NCBI RefSeq assembly: GCF_003072125.1
Contig: NZ_QCYH01000008.1
Span: forward strand, 1 to 64,000
Source: Pelagivirga sediminicola
GTDB taxonomy: Bacteria; Pseudomonadota; Alphaproteobacteria; Rhodobacterales; Rhodobacteraceae
Length of the DNA: 64,000 nt
Reading direction: 5' to 3'
Positions 10,412 to 18,085 of the stretch are shown piece by piece. Numbering within the stretch: the stretch's first letter is position 1; each line of letters starts with the position of its first letter. Made by a program: the position numbers and the translations under genes. The notes under the pieces were generated by a model, which searched no databases, was not told where the DNA came from, and saw nothing but the letters and a program-made list of their open reading frames with translations.

Positions 10412-11019
10412 TGGGTCACCTGAACTGAAAAAATAATCTTGGATTGAGCTCAGCCTAAAGCGCCAGCCGATTGAATGACAATCCGAATGTGACGTGCAGG
10501 GAGCAACACTTCTTAAAAAGACGGATAACTGCAGCAATGTATCTGCGAACCTGTTTTCGACCTGTCTCCGTGCTCCGCGATTGTGACCCAACAGTCCGGG
10601 ACATATCTGTTAAGTTTCTCAGTGATGGCACAGACTTGCATCGGCTGTTTCCCGCAAATAGCTGCCATTGGTGAATGCCACAGCGAACGATCGCAGTCCG
10701 CTCATTCCGGCAGAACCTACCTCCTCTCGATTGACGCACGACGTCAAAAAGACGCTCTTCAAAGGCGCTATCAATATAATTTGGCAGAATCCCAAAAATA
10801 TTCTTCGTCGAAGTAGCTTTTGACCAATGTCGTTGTTGATCGCTGAGATAGACCGCAGCCGCACCTGAAGAAAGGAACCACGAATATCCCCCGCCGACCG
10901 CCGATCTCGACGCCTTGGACATGAGGCGTGAGACCAAGCAGTCAGCGACATACGGACCTCCAATCCTTTTGACCCGGGACGAACCCCGGACCGCCACGAC
11001 GAAATCAAGGAGGACCACA
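10412..11019. other. 608-base gap without a convincing gene
   Basis: The short frames here have no ribosome binding site and no recognisable protein. The DNA is AT-richer than the core, with runs such as TATCAATATAATTTGG near 10769. The segment around 10593 (TCCGGGACATATCTG) resembles a stretch near 12647 (TCCGGGACCCATATC), which could be remnants of a lost mobile element. That is only a visual impression. Promoters for the divergent flanking genes must lie here, but none stands out. Confidence 0.4.
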
Positions 11020-11409
11020 ATGTTTCACACCAAAATTCAACCAGGCTCGGATTTCCGCGCCATGCCAACCGGAGAACTGGCACTGCGCGCATATCTGTCC
11101 GCGCATCATGAGGGGCTCGGCCAGGCCGCGGTCCTTCTCGCGGGGCGACGCGGCGCACGGCTGGTTAATGCCATCAGGGACGGCCTGGGCCAGCCTGGGC
11201 CGTTGACCACCCGTCTACGGCGCCGCCTCCTGGATCTGCGCGGCCTGCTGTTTCTCGAGCATAGCGACGACTGGGAGGAATTCGCGCCCGTCGCGATGCT
11301 GGAGCCCGATAATCCGATCGTTCCCGAACTCTGCCTCCTTGCGGATGGGCTCGACGACGCCCTGCGCAGCGCTGGCATCTTTCCCACTCCGGACTTTCGG
11401 GCAGCGTGA
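11020..11409 (+). CDS. hypothetical protein, 129 aa
   Basis: An ATG at 11020 preceded by AAGGAGG at 11007-11013 gives a strong ribosome binding site. The same frame is open back to 10915, but this start is better. The product is a small soluble protein without signal peptide or membrane segment. It has an Arg/Leu-rich centre (TTRLRRRLLDLRGLLFLEH) followed by an acidic C-terminal half. I recognise no family. It is the first of three short same-strand genes of unknown function between the defence-like cluster and nrdJ, which suggests plasmid or island cargo. Confidence 0.6.
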   Translation: MFHTKIQPGSDFRAMPTGELALRAYLSAHHEGLGQAAVLLAGRRGARLVNAIRDGLGQPGPLTTRLRRRLLDLRGLLFLEHSDDWEEFAPVAMLEPDNPIVPELCLLADGLDDALRSAGIFPTPDFRAA

Positions 11410-11654
11410 TTGACTGGCCTGCGCCCGCCTCGCGCCAGGGCGCGGGCCTGCCGATCAAAAAAAATGCACCGGTCCGCAGATTTTTCCTTCGTGCCGGAGA
11501 AAAACGACCAATGTTCTCGTTACCAGCGCCACACAGCAGCCATTGAGACCAAGCAAGAGGAGACCTACGGAGACCGAACACTCCCCGCGATGCACGGACA
11601 TGACGCCGATGAATCAGGCAAACCACCGTTCACGCATGCAAAAGGGAGACCACC

Positions 11655-12008
11655 ATGCAAAACACCATCACCGTCATCGACACGAAGCAGGCCCGCTACG
11701 ACGCGGTCGCCGACACGCAAAAGCACCTCCGCCAGCACGGAGCAAGCTTGTGCGATCTGCTCGACGCGCTCGATGATCCCGCAGGATTTGAGGCCTTCTG
11801 CGTGCTCCATTCGGGTCTTGCGGCACCGTTTCCGGACGCCGATACCGTCAACGTCGCGCTGCGCGATATCCGGCGCATTATTGCCGCACAATCGGCGTCG
11901 TCGCTCGAGCGGATTTCGCGCGAGCGCAACATCTACGCTGCGGAAGCCGCGCAGTGGCATGGTGCGCGGCTGAGCGATCTGATCGCGCGGTTTCGCCATG
12001 TCGGATAA
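11655..12008 (+). CDS. hypothetical protein, 117 aa
   Basis: The ATG at 11655 follows AAAGGGAG at a good distance. The protein starts MQNTITVIDTKQARYDAV and is mostly helical, with no membrane segment or metal motif. I recognise no family. Its stop codon overlaps the start of the next frame by 11 bases, so the two are probably translated together. Base composition matches the core better than the defence genes do. Confidence 0.6.
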   Translation: MQNTITVIDTKQARYDAVADTQKHLRQHGASLCDLLDALDDPAGFEAFCVLHSGLAAPFPDADTVNVALRDIRRIIAAQSASSLERISRERNIYAAEAAQWHGARLSDLIARFRHVG

Positions 12009-12387
12009 GCTCCTGTCGCCCTGCGCATGGGAAGCACAGGGCCTGGATGAAGATCCGCATTCTGCACAACTGGCGCAGGACATCTGCGATGTGACAGCCT
12101 GGCTTTGCGTGAAATATCACGTCCCATCGGTCCGGCTATGGCTGTACCGACATCGATGGCAGCGAGGTCAACAGATTACAGGTGTTCATGCGCTTGCTTC
12201 CCATGAAAAACATCTTCGCATCCTTTCCGGTGCCGAGGCGGCATTCCCCGCGATTGGCTATGAGCTCCGTGATACCGGCGGGGAAATCTTCGCCCATCCC
12301 CTTTGCGAGCGCGAACATTCACGACACCAAGTATTGCGGGGCTTCGCCCGCGTAGAGGCTGCCTTGCGACGGTCTCGCCTCTCATAA
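11998..12387 (+). CDS. hypothetical protein, 129 aa
   Basis: Starts with ATG inside the end of the preceding gene (11-base overlap) and ends 19 bases before a clear terminator, which fits the last gene of a short operon. The N-terminal part (WLCVKYHVPSVRLWLYRHRW) is basic and aromatic, and the C-terminal part is rich in Arg. I recognise no family. A second frame is also open through much of 12130-12340, so a frameshift or a wrong frame choice is possible. Confidence 0.4.
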   Translation: MSDKLLSPCAWEAQGLDEDPHSAQLAQDICDVTAWLCVKYHVPSVRLWLYRHRWQRGQQITGVHALASHEKHLRILSGAEAAFPAIGYELRDTGGEIFAHPLCEREHSRHQVLRGFARVEAALRRSRLS

Positions 12388-12405
12388 ATTCATCAGAAAC
12401 CAATG

Positions 12406-12431
12406 AAAGGGCGGCGCGAGCCGCCCTTTTT
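12406..12431 (+). terminator. rho-independent terminator
   Basis: A GGGCGGC / GCCGCCC stem with loop GCGA, preceded by AAA and followed by TTTTT, lies 19 bases after the stop of the 129-residue gene. It closes the three-gene block of short hypotheticals. Confidence 0.85.
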
Positions 12432-12500
12432 CGTGTTCGCTCATCACTCACCGACGACCCTCAACACATTCACCGGGCGTGACCGCATCAGTTTACGTGC

Positions 12501-12548
12501 TTGTCGATCTTGTGTTGAACATGGTTGTCAATCTTGTCTTGGCCATGA
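12501..12548 (+). repeat. imperfect 24-bp tandem repeat, two units
   Basis: Unit one is 12501-12524 (starting TTGTCGATCTTGTGTTG) and unit two is 12525-12548 (starting TTGTCAATCTTGTCTTG). They agree at 19 of 24 positions. In one frame (from GTG 12479) the repeat codes for an alternating hydrophobic peptide, but no ribosome binding site supports translation. Confidence 0.5.
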
Positions 12549-12644
12549 ACCCAGCGACAGCACGATAAACCTGCGACGTGCCCTGGCGCTGCCTCGTCAT
12601 TCCATCAGAAAAATTCCATAGAAATGTTTTAGTCTGGCGTGTCC

Positions 12645-12742
12645 GGGACCCATATCCCGTGGGACAGAGTCGAACCTTCGTTCGCACTCAATCGGCTGAA
12701 ATATCCGCGAAATCGGGCGTTTCCGCCCGATTGACCCTTTTT
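12645..12742 (+). ncRNA. candidate small structured RNA ending in a terminator
   Basis: Three hairpins follow one another: TGTC/GACA enclosing CGGGA/TCCCG (about 12645-12673), CGAAC-cttc-GTTCG (about 12671-12684), and AATCGGGCG/CGCCCGATT (12711-12732) followed by GACCCTTTTT. The previous plus-strand operon already has its own terminator at 12406-12431, so a second plus-strand terminator implies a separate transcript. No clear promoter was found, and the identity of any RNA is unknown. Confidence 0.3.
12711..12742 (+). terminator. rho-independent terminator-like hairpin
   Basis: A nine-base perfect stem, AATCGGGCG / CGCCCGATT, with loop TTTC is followed by GACCC and five T residues. The T-tract is on the plus strand only, so it is not the terminator of nrdJ, which runs the other way. 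Confidence 0.6.
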
Positions 12743-12818
12743 GCTTGCAAAATAGACATTTCAGCCCGGCCAGTGGCTAATAATTGATAGTCAGAACAAC
12801 ACCGCCTCGTCCCCCCAA

Positions 12819-15083
12819 TCACCCGCACTTCGAATGACCGCAGCTTGCGCAGGTCATGCACCCCTCGATCATGCGCATTGCGAAATCGCCGCAGCTGCTG
12901 CACGCGGCTCCCCTGCCGGCTCCGAGGTTGACGACTTCGGCGGTCGGGTCGGCCTTCAGACCCAGCCCCTCACCGGCCAGAAAGCCAATCTTGACCATGT
13001 GCTGCTCCAGAATGCCGCCGATCGCGGCGAGGATGGAGGGGACGTATTTGCCGCCCATCCAGGCGCCGCCGCGCGGGTCGAAGACCGCCTTCAGCTCCTC
13101 GACCACGAATGAGACGTCGCCGCCGCGCCGGAACACCGCGCTGATCATGCGGGTCAGGGCCACCGTCCAGGCGAAATGCTCCATGTTCTTGGAGTTGATG
13201 AAAACCTCGAAGGGCCGACGCCGCCCGCCCAGAAAGACATCGTTCACGGTGATGTAGATCGCGTGGCTGCTGTCAGGCCATTTCAGCTTGTAGGTCATGC
13301 CCTCCAGCTCGGCCGGGCGGTCCAGCGGGTCGGACATGTAGATCACATCGCCGTCGCTGCTGACCTCCTGGGGCGCGACATCGGCGGTCTCGCTCACGCT
13401 GAGAACCGAGCCGGTCACCTCATTGGGCCGGTAGGTGGTGCAGCCCTTGCAGCCGCTGTTCCACGCCTGCATGTAGACATCCTTGAACGCGTCAAAGCTG
13501 ATGTCCTCGGGGCAGTTGATCGTCTTGGAAATGCTGCTGTCGACCCATTTCTGCGCCGCGGCCTGCATGCGCACATGATCGGCCGGCGCCAGCGTCTGCG
13601 CGTTGACGAAGTAATCGGGCAGCTCCGCATCGCCGAACTTGTCCCGCCACATCTGCACGGCGTAGTCGACAACCTCCTCTTCGGTGCGGCTGCCGTCCTT
13701 TTGCAGGACCTTGCGGGTATAGCTGTAGGCAAAGACCGGCTCGATCCCGCTGCTGACATTGCCGGCGTAAAGGCTGATCGTGCCGGTCGGCGCGATCGAC
13801 GTCAGCAGGGCATTGCGGATGCCATGCTTGCCCACGGCGCGGCGCACATCGTCGTCCATGCCCTGCATCGTGCCGCTGCGCAGATAGGCTTCGGCATCGA
13901 ACAACGGGAAGGCGCCCTTCTCGCGGGCCAGATCGACCGAGGCCAGATAGGCCGCTCGCGCAATCGCCTTGAGCCAGCTTTCGGTCTGCATCGCCGCCTC
14001 TTCAGAGCCATAGCGCTGCCCCACCATCAGCAGCGCATCGGCCAGGCCCGTCACGCCCAGCCCGATCCGGCGCTTGGCCTGCGCCTCGGCCTCCTGCGCG
14101 GGCAGCGGGAACTGGCTGGCATCGACGACATTGTCCATCATCCGCACCGCAACGGCGACCAGATCGGCCAGCGCCGGCTCGTCCAGCGCGGCGCCCTCGC
14201 AGAAGGGGTCGCTCACCAGCCGCGCAAGGTTGATGCTGCCCAGAAGGCAGGCGCCATAGGGCGGCAGGGGCTGCTCGCCGCACGGGTTGGTGGCCGCGAT
14301 CGTCTCGCAATAGGCCAGGTTGTTGGCCTGGTTGATCCGGTCGATGAAGATGACGCCCGGCTCGGCGTAATCATAGGTGGCCTGCATGATGCGGTTCCAC
14401 AGATCGCGCGCCTGCAGCGTGCGGTACACCTTGCCGCCGAACTCCAGATCCCAAGGGCCGTCCGCCTCGACCGCGGCCATGAAGGGGTCCGTCACCAGCA
14501 CGCTCAGGTTGAAATTGCGCAGGCGCGCCGGGTCACTCTTGGCGGCGATGAAATCCTCGATATCGGGATGATCGCAGCGCATCGTCGCCATCATAGCGCC
14601 GCGACGTGATCCGGCGCTCATGATCGTGCGGCACATCGCGTCCCATACATCCATGAAGCTCAGCGGCCCGCTGGCATCGGCGCCCACGCCCTTGACCACG
14701 GCGCCGCGCGGCCGGATCGTCGAGAAATCATAGCCGATCCCCCCGCCCTGCTGCATCGTCAGCGCCGCCTCGCGCAGCGCGTCAAAGATACCGCCCATGT
14801 CGTCGGGCACGGTGCCCATGACAAAGCAGTTGAACAGCGTCACCTTGCGGCCCGTCCCGGCGCCTGCGGCGATACGGCCCGCGGGCAGGAATTTGAAATC
14901 CTCCAGCGCGCGATAGAACCGCTCTTCCCACTGCTCCGGTTCGGCCTCGACCGACGAAAGCGCGCGCGCGACGCGGCGCCAACTGTCTTCGACCGACTCG
15001 TCGCCCGCCTCGCCCTCCGCCGGGCTGAACCGGTACTTCATGTTCCAGATCTGTTCGGAAATGGGGGCGGCAAAACGGCTCAT
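12819..15083 (-). CDS. nrdJ: adenosylcobalamin-dependent (class II) ribonucleotide reductase
   Basis: 754 residues from the ATG at 15083 (GGAG lies 8 bases upstream; the frame is open a little further). It reduces ribonucleotides to deoxyribonucleotides in the cytoplasm using B12. Visible hallmarks are LFNCFVMG (substrate-site Cys), NPCGEQPLPPYGAC near residue 265 (catalytic Cys and Glu), and STIRPRGA and PTGTISL substrate-binding blocks. The last 25 residues are Cys-rich (CSSCGDFAMRM, CMTCASCGHSKCG), acting as the redox tail and metal site typical of this family. Length is normal. I looked upstream for a cobalamin riboswitch and saw no B12 box. First clearly core gene after the accessory block. 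Confidence 0.96.
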   Translation of the reverse strand: MSRFAAPISEQIWNMKYRFSPAEGEAGDESVEDSWRRVARALSSVEAEPEQWEERFYRALEDFKFLPAGRIAAGAGTGRKVTLFNCFVMGTVPDDMGGIFDALREAALTMQQGGGIGYDFSTIRPRGAVVKGVGADASGPLSFMDVWDAMCRTIMSAGSRRGAMMATMRCDHPDIEDFIAAKSDPARLRNFNLSVLVTDPFMAAVEADGPWDLEFGGKVYRTLQARDLWNRIMQATYDYAEPGVIFIDRINQANNLAYCETIAATNPCGEQPLPPYGACLLGSINLARLVSDPFCEGAALDEPALADLVAVAVRMMDNVVDASQFPLPAQEAEAQAKRRIGLGVTGLADALLMVGQRYGSEEAAMQTESWLKAIARAAYLASVDLAREKGAFPLFDAEAYLRSGTMQGMDDDVRRAVGKHGIRNALLTSIAPTGTISLYAGNVSSGIEPVFAYSYTRKVLQKDGSRTEEEVVDYAVQMWRDKFGDAELPDYFVNAQTLAPADHVRMQAAAQKWVDSSISKTINCPEDISFDAFKDVYMQAWNSGCKGCTTYRPNEVTGSVLSVSETADVAPQEVSSDGDVIYMSDPLDRPAELEGMTYKLKWPDSSHAIYITVNDVFLGGRRRPFEVFINSKNMEHFAWTVALTRMISAVFRRGGDVSFVVEELKAVFDPRGGAWMGGKYVPSILAAIGGILEQHMVKIGFLAGEGLGLKADPTAEVVNLGAGRGAACSSCGDFAMRMIEGCMTCASCGHSKCG

Positions 15084-15353
15084 GGGTGAGGCTCCGACAT
15101 AGGCTGGCAAAGGGATGGGATTGCAGAGCCGTCAGCATAGGCGCGCGCCGGGCCGCGGTCAACGGCGCAGGTCGGCCAAACCCGCCTCCGATGGCCCTTG
15201 CCGCGACCCTGCTTTTTCTTGGTGAAAATACCCATTGCGCCCCATCGGCAGGCGCCACCGCCGCCGCGGCGCGGCATGCTGCCACGGGGCCTGTGCGCAG
15301 AAAACCCTGCCCGCGCCATTGAACTTGCCCGCCCGCCGCATAAACTGGGCGCC

Positions 15354-15788
15354 ATGAAACCCGCAGCCCTCAATCTTGTGAAACTCAGCGTTGGCACCGC
15401 GAATGTCGAAGACCTGATCGCCTGGCAGGCGACCGGGCGGGCGCGGGGGGCGGATGGATTGCCGCGTCACGTCACCCGCATGTGGCCCAGACGCGCGGCC
15501 GAGCTTTTGGAGGGCGGGTCCATCTACTGGGTGATTCAGGGCGTGCTGCAGTGTCGACAAGGCATCCTTCGCCTTGATGAGCTGATCGGCCAGGATGGCA
15601 TCCGGCGCTGCGCCATCGTGCTGGATCCGCAAATCATCCGCACCGCGACGGCGCAGAAGCGGCCCTTTCAGGGCTGGCGCTACCTGCCCGGCAGCAAAGC
15701 GCCGGCCGATCTGGCCGCCGCGCGGGCGGGCGAGGACGCGCTGCCCGCGAATCTCAGTGCCGCACTGGCCGATATCGGCGTGCTATAA
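15354..15788 (+). CDS. DUF1489 family protein
   Basis: 144 residues from the ATG at 15354 (MKPAALNLVKLSVGT). The frame is open upstream, but that part is low-complexity and unlike the family. Typical DUF1489 features are LNLVKLSVG at the N-terminus, the RMWPRRAAELL-GGSIYWVIQG block in the middle, and RPFQGWRYL near the end. The family is nearly confined to Alphaproteobacteria. It is cytoplasmic and of unknown function. It is divergent from nrdJ. No operon partner follows. Confidence 0.85.
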   Translation: MKPAALNLVKLSVGTANVEDLIAWQATGRARGADGLPRHVTRMWPRRAAELLEGGSIYWVIQGVLQCRQGILRLDELIGQDGIRRCAIVLDPQIIRTATAQKRPFQGWRYLPGSKAPADLAAARAGEDALPANLSAALADIGVL

Positions 15789-16094
15789 AAGCAACAGATC
15801 TGCCTGCCTGGCAAAGCGCCGCCACCGCCGAATCAGGCCGCCACACGGACGTTCGGCGCCCGTCCGCCATAGGCTAAGCTATTGAAAAAGATAAACTTAA
15901 AAGATATTCTCGACCCCGGATCGATGATTCTTCACGTTTACGGCGGTTAACCGCCTATCAAAATCACATTTTCTTGAAACCGGACGTTTGACGGGGCAGT
16001 TGCATCCCGTAGGCCAAACCTAAATACGAAGCCTATGAGGCGCAGGGCCAAATCACTGGACCCACGCCCGAGCAGAGACGAAAGGACATACACC
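15789..16094. other. 306-base gap upstream of the first outer-membrane protein gene
   Basis: No gene seen. The AT-rich stretch 15875-15960 is a likely promoter region. From about 15965 a leader begins that is repeated ahead of the second outer-membrane protein gene (CACATTTTCTTGAAAC, then GACGGGGC, GTTGCA, and a shared ACGAAAGGACA ribosome binding region). Confidence 0.6.
15965..15980 (+). repeat. conserved leader block, copy 1
   Basis: CACATTTTCTTGAAAC occurs here and again at 17187-17202, each about 110 to 130 bases before an outer-membrane protein start codon. Further matches follow (GACGGGGC, GTTGCA). This marks it as part of a duplicated leader or promoter. CTTGAAA could be a -35 element, but no matching -10 is clear. 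Confidence 0.6.
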
Positions 16095-16802
16095 ATGAAA
16101 TACTTGCTCTCCGCCACCGCAGCGTCCGCACTGCTGGCAGGCACCGCGTTCGCAGGCAACATCGAGTCCGCGCCGATGGAACCTGTGATTGCACCGGCCC
16201 CCGCGCCGGTCTTCACCTCCCCCAACTGGACCGGCTTCTACGCTGGTGGCCAGTTGGGCTATGCTGACATCAGCGGCAGCGGCACTGGCTTCGCCGGCGA
16301 CCGCGATGGTGACGGCGTTGACGACAACGTCGACGCGGATGGCTTTCCAATCCCGTTCGGCTTCAGCGCCAATGGCGACGGCATGATCGGTGGTCTGACC
16401 GTTGGTTACGATTACGACATGGGCGACTGGGTTGTCGGTGCCGCAGCAGACTATGACTGGACTGATATCAGCGTTGGTGGCCTTGCGCTCGACGACGACG
16501 ATATCGCCATCGGTTATGGCACCACGATCGAAAGCATCTGGCGCGCCAAGCTGCGGGCTGGTTACAAGCTGGGTAACGGCCTGCTGTATGCAACCGCTGG
16601 TTATGCACAGGCTGACACCAAGGACTGGGGCAACACGGACGGTTACTTCGTCGGTGCAGGTTACGAGCACATGGTCACGCAGAACATCTCGCTTGGTGGC
16701 GAGATCCTGTACCATGAGTTCGACAACTTCAGCGGCGTGAACGTTCCTGACTATGACATCGAAGCAACCACCGCTCAGGTGCGTGCAACGTTCCGCTTCT
16801 AA
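16095..16802 (+). CDS. outer membrane beta-barrel protein (Omp25/OmpA-like), copy 1
   Basis: 235 residues from ATG 16095, with GAAAGGA upstream. The N-terminus MKYLLSATAASALLAGTAFA is a signal peptide cleaved after AFA. A Pro/Ala-rich spacer (PVIAPAPAPV) leads into NWTGFYAGGQLGY, the usual first strand of alphaproteobacterial small porin-like barrels. Alternating-residue strands follow and the protein ends in RATFRF, with the terminal Phe used by the BAM complex. Between strands 1 and 2 lies an Asp-rich loop with DRDGDGVDDNVDADG, which looks like a calcium-binding DxDxDG repeat. It is a tandem paralogue of the gene at 17316. Confidence 0.9.
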   Translation: MKYLLSATAASALLAGTAFAGNIESAPMEPVIAPAPAPVFTSPNWTGFYAGGQLGYADISGSGTGFAGDRDGDGVDDNVDADGFPIPFGFSANGDGMIGGLTVGYDYDMGDWVVGAAADYDWTDISVGGLALDDDDIAIGYGTTIESIWRAKLRAGYKLGNGLLYATAGYAQADTKDWGNTDGYFVGAGYEHMVTQNISLGGEILYHEFDNFSGVNVPDYDIEATTAQVRATFRF

Positions 16803-16809
16803 TCGGACC

Positions 16810-16830
16810 GTCGGGCCGCACAGGCCCGAC
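16810..16830 (+). terminator. stem-loop after first outer-membrane gene
   Basis: GTCGGGCC-gcaca-GGCCCGAC is a perfect eight-base stem seven bases after the stop codon. It lacks a T-tract and is followed by the stronger terminator at 16846. It may protect the message 3' end. Confidence 0.5.
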
Positions 16831-16845
16831 ACTTGACAAGATGAG

Positions 16846-16874
16846 CGCGCGGCCCGATCGGGTCGCGCGTTTTT
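16846..16874 (+). terminator. rho-independent terminator
   Basis: CGCGCGGCCC / GGGTCGCGCG stem with loop GATC followed by TTTTT. The same hairpin, with a different loop, follows the second outer-membrane gene. Confidence 0.9.
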
Positions 16875-17315
16875 CGTTGCGGCAAGCAATAGTTTCAGCA
16901 GCATGCGCCGGTTCAGCGCCGAACCGGGACGGCTTGGCGCGACAAGATCGGCGACGCCCGCGGACCGGCTGCAGCGAAGCCCGGCAGCGCCCAATTGAAC
17001 CGTGATATAACCGCAACAGCTCGACTTCTGCGATTCCCGCAGATCCATGCGTCACGGCGAGACTCCGCCGACTCTGACCACCTCCGAAAATGGCTTCAAG
17101 CATCTGATTTCAAAAAATAAAACACGGATGAAGCCGCCATGTCCGCCTTCCCCTTCCAAATCAGGCGACTTGCCGCCGAACCTAGTCACATTTTCTTGAA
17201 ACCAATCCAGGACGGGGCCGTTGCAATCCATGAGACAAACATTGATCTCTCAAGGCATGAGGCGACGGGCCAGATTTCTGATGCCACGCCCAGTCAGTTT
17301 ACGAAAGGACAGAAC
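16875..17315. other. gap between the two outer-membrane genes
   Basis: No gene seen. The first half is unique GC-rich DNA. From 17187 it carries the second copy of the leader found before the first outer-membrane gene. A promoter for the second gene is expected here, because a terminator separates the two genes. Confidence 0.6.
17187..17202 (+). repeat. conserved leader block, copy 2
   Basis: Identical 16-base CACATTTTCTTGAAAC block to 15965-15980, followed at similar spacing by GACGGGGC and GTTGCA and ending in ACGAAAGGACA before the start codon. The gene and its upstream region were therefore duplicated together. Confidence 0.6.
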
Positions 17316-17915
17316 ATGAAATATTTGCTCTCCGCCACCGCAGCTTCCGCGCTGATGGCAGGCACCGCATTCGCAGGCAACATCGAGCCCGCACCGGTGG
17401 AACCCGTGATCGCACCGGCCCCCGCGCCGGTCTTCACGTCGCCCAACTGGACCGGCTTCTACGCCGGTGGTCAGCTGGGGTATGCCAACGTCGACTCCGA
17501 CTTCCCCGGCGACCGGGATGGCGACGGCTTCATCGGTGGTCTGGTTCTGGGTTACGACTATGACCTCGGCAACAACTGGGTGATCGGCGGCGGTTTTGAC
17601 TATGACTGGGCCGACATTGATTACGGCGATGGCGGCGTCAACGAGTCGACCATGGAAAGCATGTGGCGCGCCAAGGTGCGCGGCGGCTACAAGATCGGCA
17701 ATGGCCTGCTCTATGCAACCACCGGTTATGTCAACGCGGACACCAACAACCGCGGCGACAACGACGGCTACTTCCTCGGTGGCGGTTATGAGCACATGGT
17801 TTCCGACCAGTTCTCGGTCGGCGGCGAAGTGCTGCACCATCTGTTCGACGACTTCACCGGTAGCTCGGACATCGACGTGACCACCGCCCAGGTGCGCGCG
17901 ACATTCCGCTTCTGA
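17316..17915 (+). CDS. outer membrane beta-barrel protein (Omp25/OmpA-like), copy 2
   Basis: 199 residues from ATG 17316, GAAAGGA upstream. The signal peptide, Pro/Ala spacer and first strand (NWTGFYAGGQLGY) are nearly identical to copy 1. The Asp-rich loop is shorter (GDRDGDGFIGG), which accounts for most of the length difference. It ends in the same RATFRF. Such proteins are abundant structural barrels of the alphaproteobacterial outer membrane, and specific cargo is unknown. Confidence 0.9.
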   Translation: MKYLLSATAASALMAGTAFAGNIEPAPVEPVIAPAPAPVFTSPNWTGFYAGGQLGYANVDSDFPGDRDGDGFIGGLVLGYDYDLGNNWVIGGGFDYDWADIDYGDGGVNESTMESMWRAKVRGGYKIGNGLLYATTGYVNADTNNRGDNDGYFLGGGYEHMVSDQFSVGGEVLHHLFDDFTGSSDIDVTTAQVRATFRF

Positions 17916-17953
17916 TCGGACAGCCCGGCCGTCACGGCCCGGCTTGAACAGAA

Positions 17954-17982
17954 CGCGCGGCCCTCACGGGTCGCGCGTTTTT
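17954..17982 (+). terminator. rho-independent terminator
   Basis: CGCGCGGCCC / GGGTCGCGCG stem with loop TCAC followed by TTTTT. It is the counterpart of 16846-16874, showing that the duplication included the 3' flank. Confidence 0.9.
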
Positions 17983-18085
17983 CGTTTTCGGCCCAGTGGA
18001 CGCACGCAGCGAACCGGTTCCGGCGCGATTACAGACCTATGGCGCGCGAACATTGCCCCCATTGCCCCCACGGCATCGCGCAGCG

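Larger units (their letters stand above)
12432..12818. other. gap between accessory block and nrdJ
   Basis: No convincing gene. It holds an imperfect tandem 24-bp repeat (12501-12548), then a series of short hairpins (12645-12690) and a terminator-like hairpin (12711-12742). The change from accessory to core gene content falls in this interval. I see no tRNA or direct repeat that would mark an integration site. Confidence 0.5.

Noticed and set aside
12640..12690. tRNA-like GGTTCGAC string on the minus strand
   Set aside because: The flanking bases cannot form a T-arm or an acceptor stem. It is only a short hairpin.
13176..14609. Long plus-strand frame opposite nrdJ
   Set aside because: Antisense shadow of nrdJ. 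Composition is dominated by Arg, Gly, Leu and His, and no ribosome binding site precedes it.
15084..15353. Cobalamin riboswitch upstream of the B12-dependent nrdJ
   Set aside because: Looked for because of the cofactor. No B12-box-like sequence was seen in the upstream strand.
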